From an uncultured Opitutia bacterium (GTDB lineage Bacteria; Verrucomicrobiota; Verrucomicrobiia; Opitutales; Opitutaceae): a DNA stretch of 44,036 nt. This document shows, in pieces, positions 44,028 through 44,036 of the stretch. The notes under the pieces are model-generated. The model ran no database searches, had not been told where the DNA came from, and saw only the letters and a list, made by a program, of their open reading frames with translations. The stretch lies in contig CAIONS010000032.1 in the NCBI GenBank assembly GCA_903859715.1, positions 1 through 44,036 of the forward strand, read 5' to 3'. Every line of letters starts with the position of its first letter. The first letter of the stretch is position 1. Position numbers and translations under genes: made by a program.

Positions 44028-44036
44028 CCGGGCAAA

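Noticed and set aside
1-44036. CRISPR array, prophage, secondary-metabolite cluster or replication origin
   Set aside because: No regularly spaced direct repeats, phage structural genes, large synthases or DnaA-box clusters were seen. The repeats present are inverted and scattered.

Overview
The window is high-GC DNA from a Gram-negative bacterium. LpxK (lipid A), a heptosyltransferase-like GT9, lipoboxes, a Pal/OmpA lipoprotein, a DUF1302 outer-membrane barrel and an RND exporter all point to an outer membrane. Gene content, the sparse Shine-Dalgarno signals and several families of palindromic intergenic repeats fit Verrucomicrobiota, probably Opitutaceae. That placement is inference from memory of the group, not a search result. 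Most of the window is chromosomal housekeeping sequence with no prophage, CRISPR array or biosynthetic cluster.

Layout. 1-333: remnant of an IS110-family transposase and a strong hairpin. 334-6640: PLP aminotransferase (-), lpxK, M29 aminopeptidase, adenosine deaminase and an RluD-type pseudouridine synthase (+), separated by dispersed inverted repeats. 6680-9704: a minus-strand chain of a small lipoprotein, rsmI, an acyltransferase-3 gene and ppx/gppA, the last three joined by 4-nt ATGA overlaps. 9897-13756: ilvD, a GNAT gene broken by an in-frame TAG, and pgi (all -). 14087-15989: scpB-pheA (+). 16144-20505: a small membrane protein, rpmA, rplU, a coiled-coil membrane protein, a PfkB kinase and an MFS transporter (-). 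20504-21121: a 3-methyladenine glycosylase (+). 21003-24797: AI-2E transporter, MBL exonuclease, DUF3108 and GT9 (-, one likely operon).

24929-31682 holds the most interesting locus: four minus-strand genes, in transcription order DUF1302 outer-membrane protein, DUF1329 (LolA-like), YCF48-type beta-propeller and MMPL/RND exporter. They look like a trans-envelope system for a hydrophobic substrate. A perfect 16-bp palindrome lies 20 nt upstream of the first start codon. Two of the four genes carry a lesion: an in-frame TAG in DUF1302 and one missing base in the RND gene. From 31893 come uvrA-dinB (4-nt overlap), an inositol-monophosphatase-like gene, a beta-CASP nuclease (-), apaG-like (-), purH, dedA, an M20 dipeptidase, a Pal-like lipoprotein (-), a NarL/LuxR response regulator (-) and tRNA-Lys(TTT) (-).

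Repeats are a second theme. At least four families of inverted-repeat elements occupy the intergenic spaces. One family (2783-2938 and 5376-5523) is present as two diverged copies in opposite orientation, with homologous 100-nt centres. Another supplies the TAG stop codon of two different genes.
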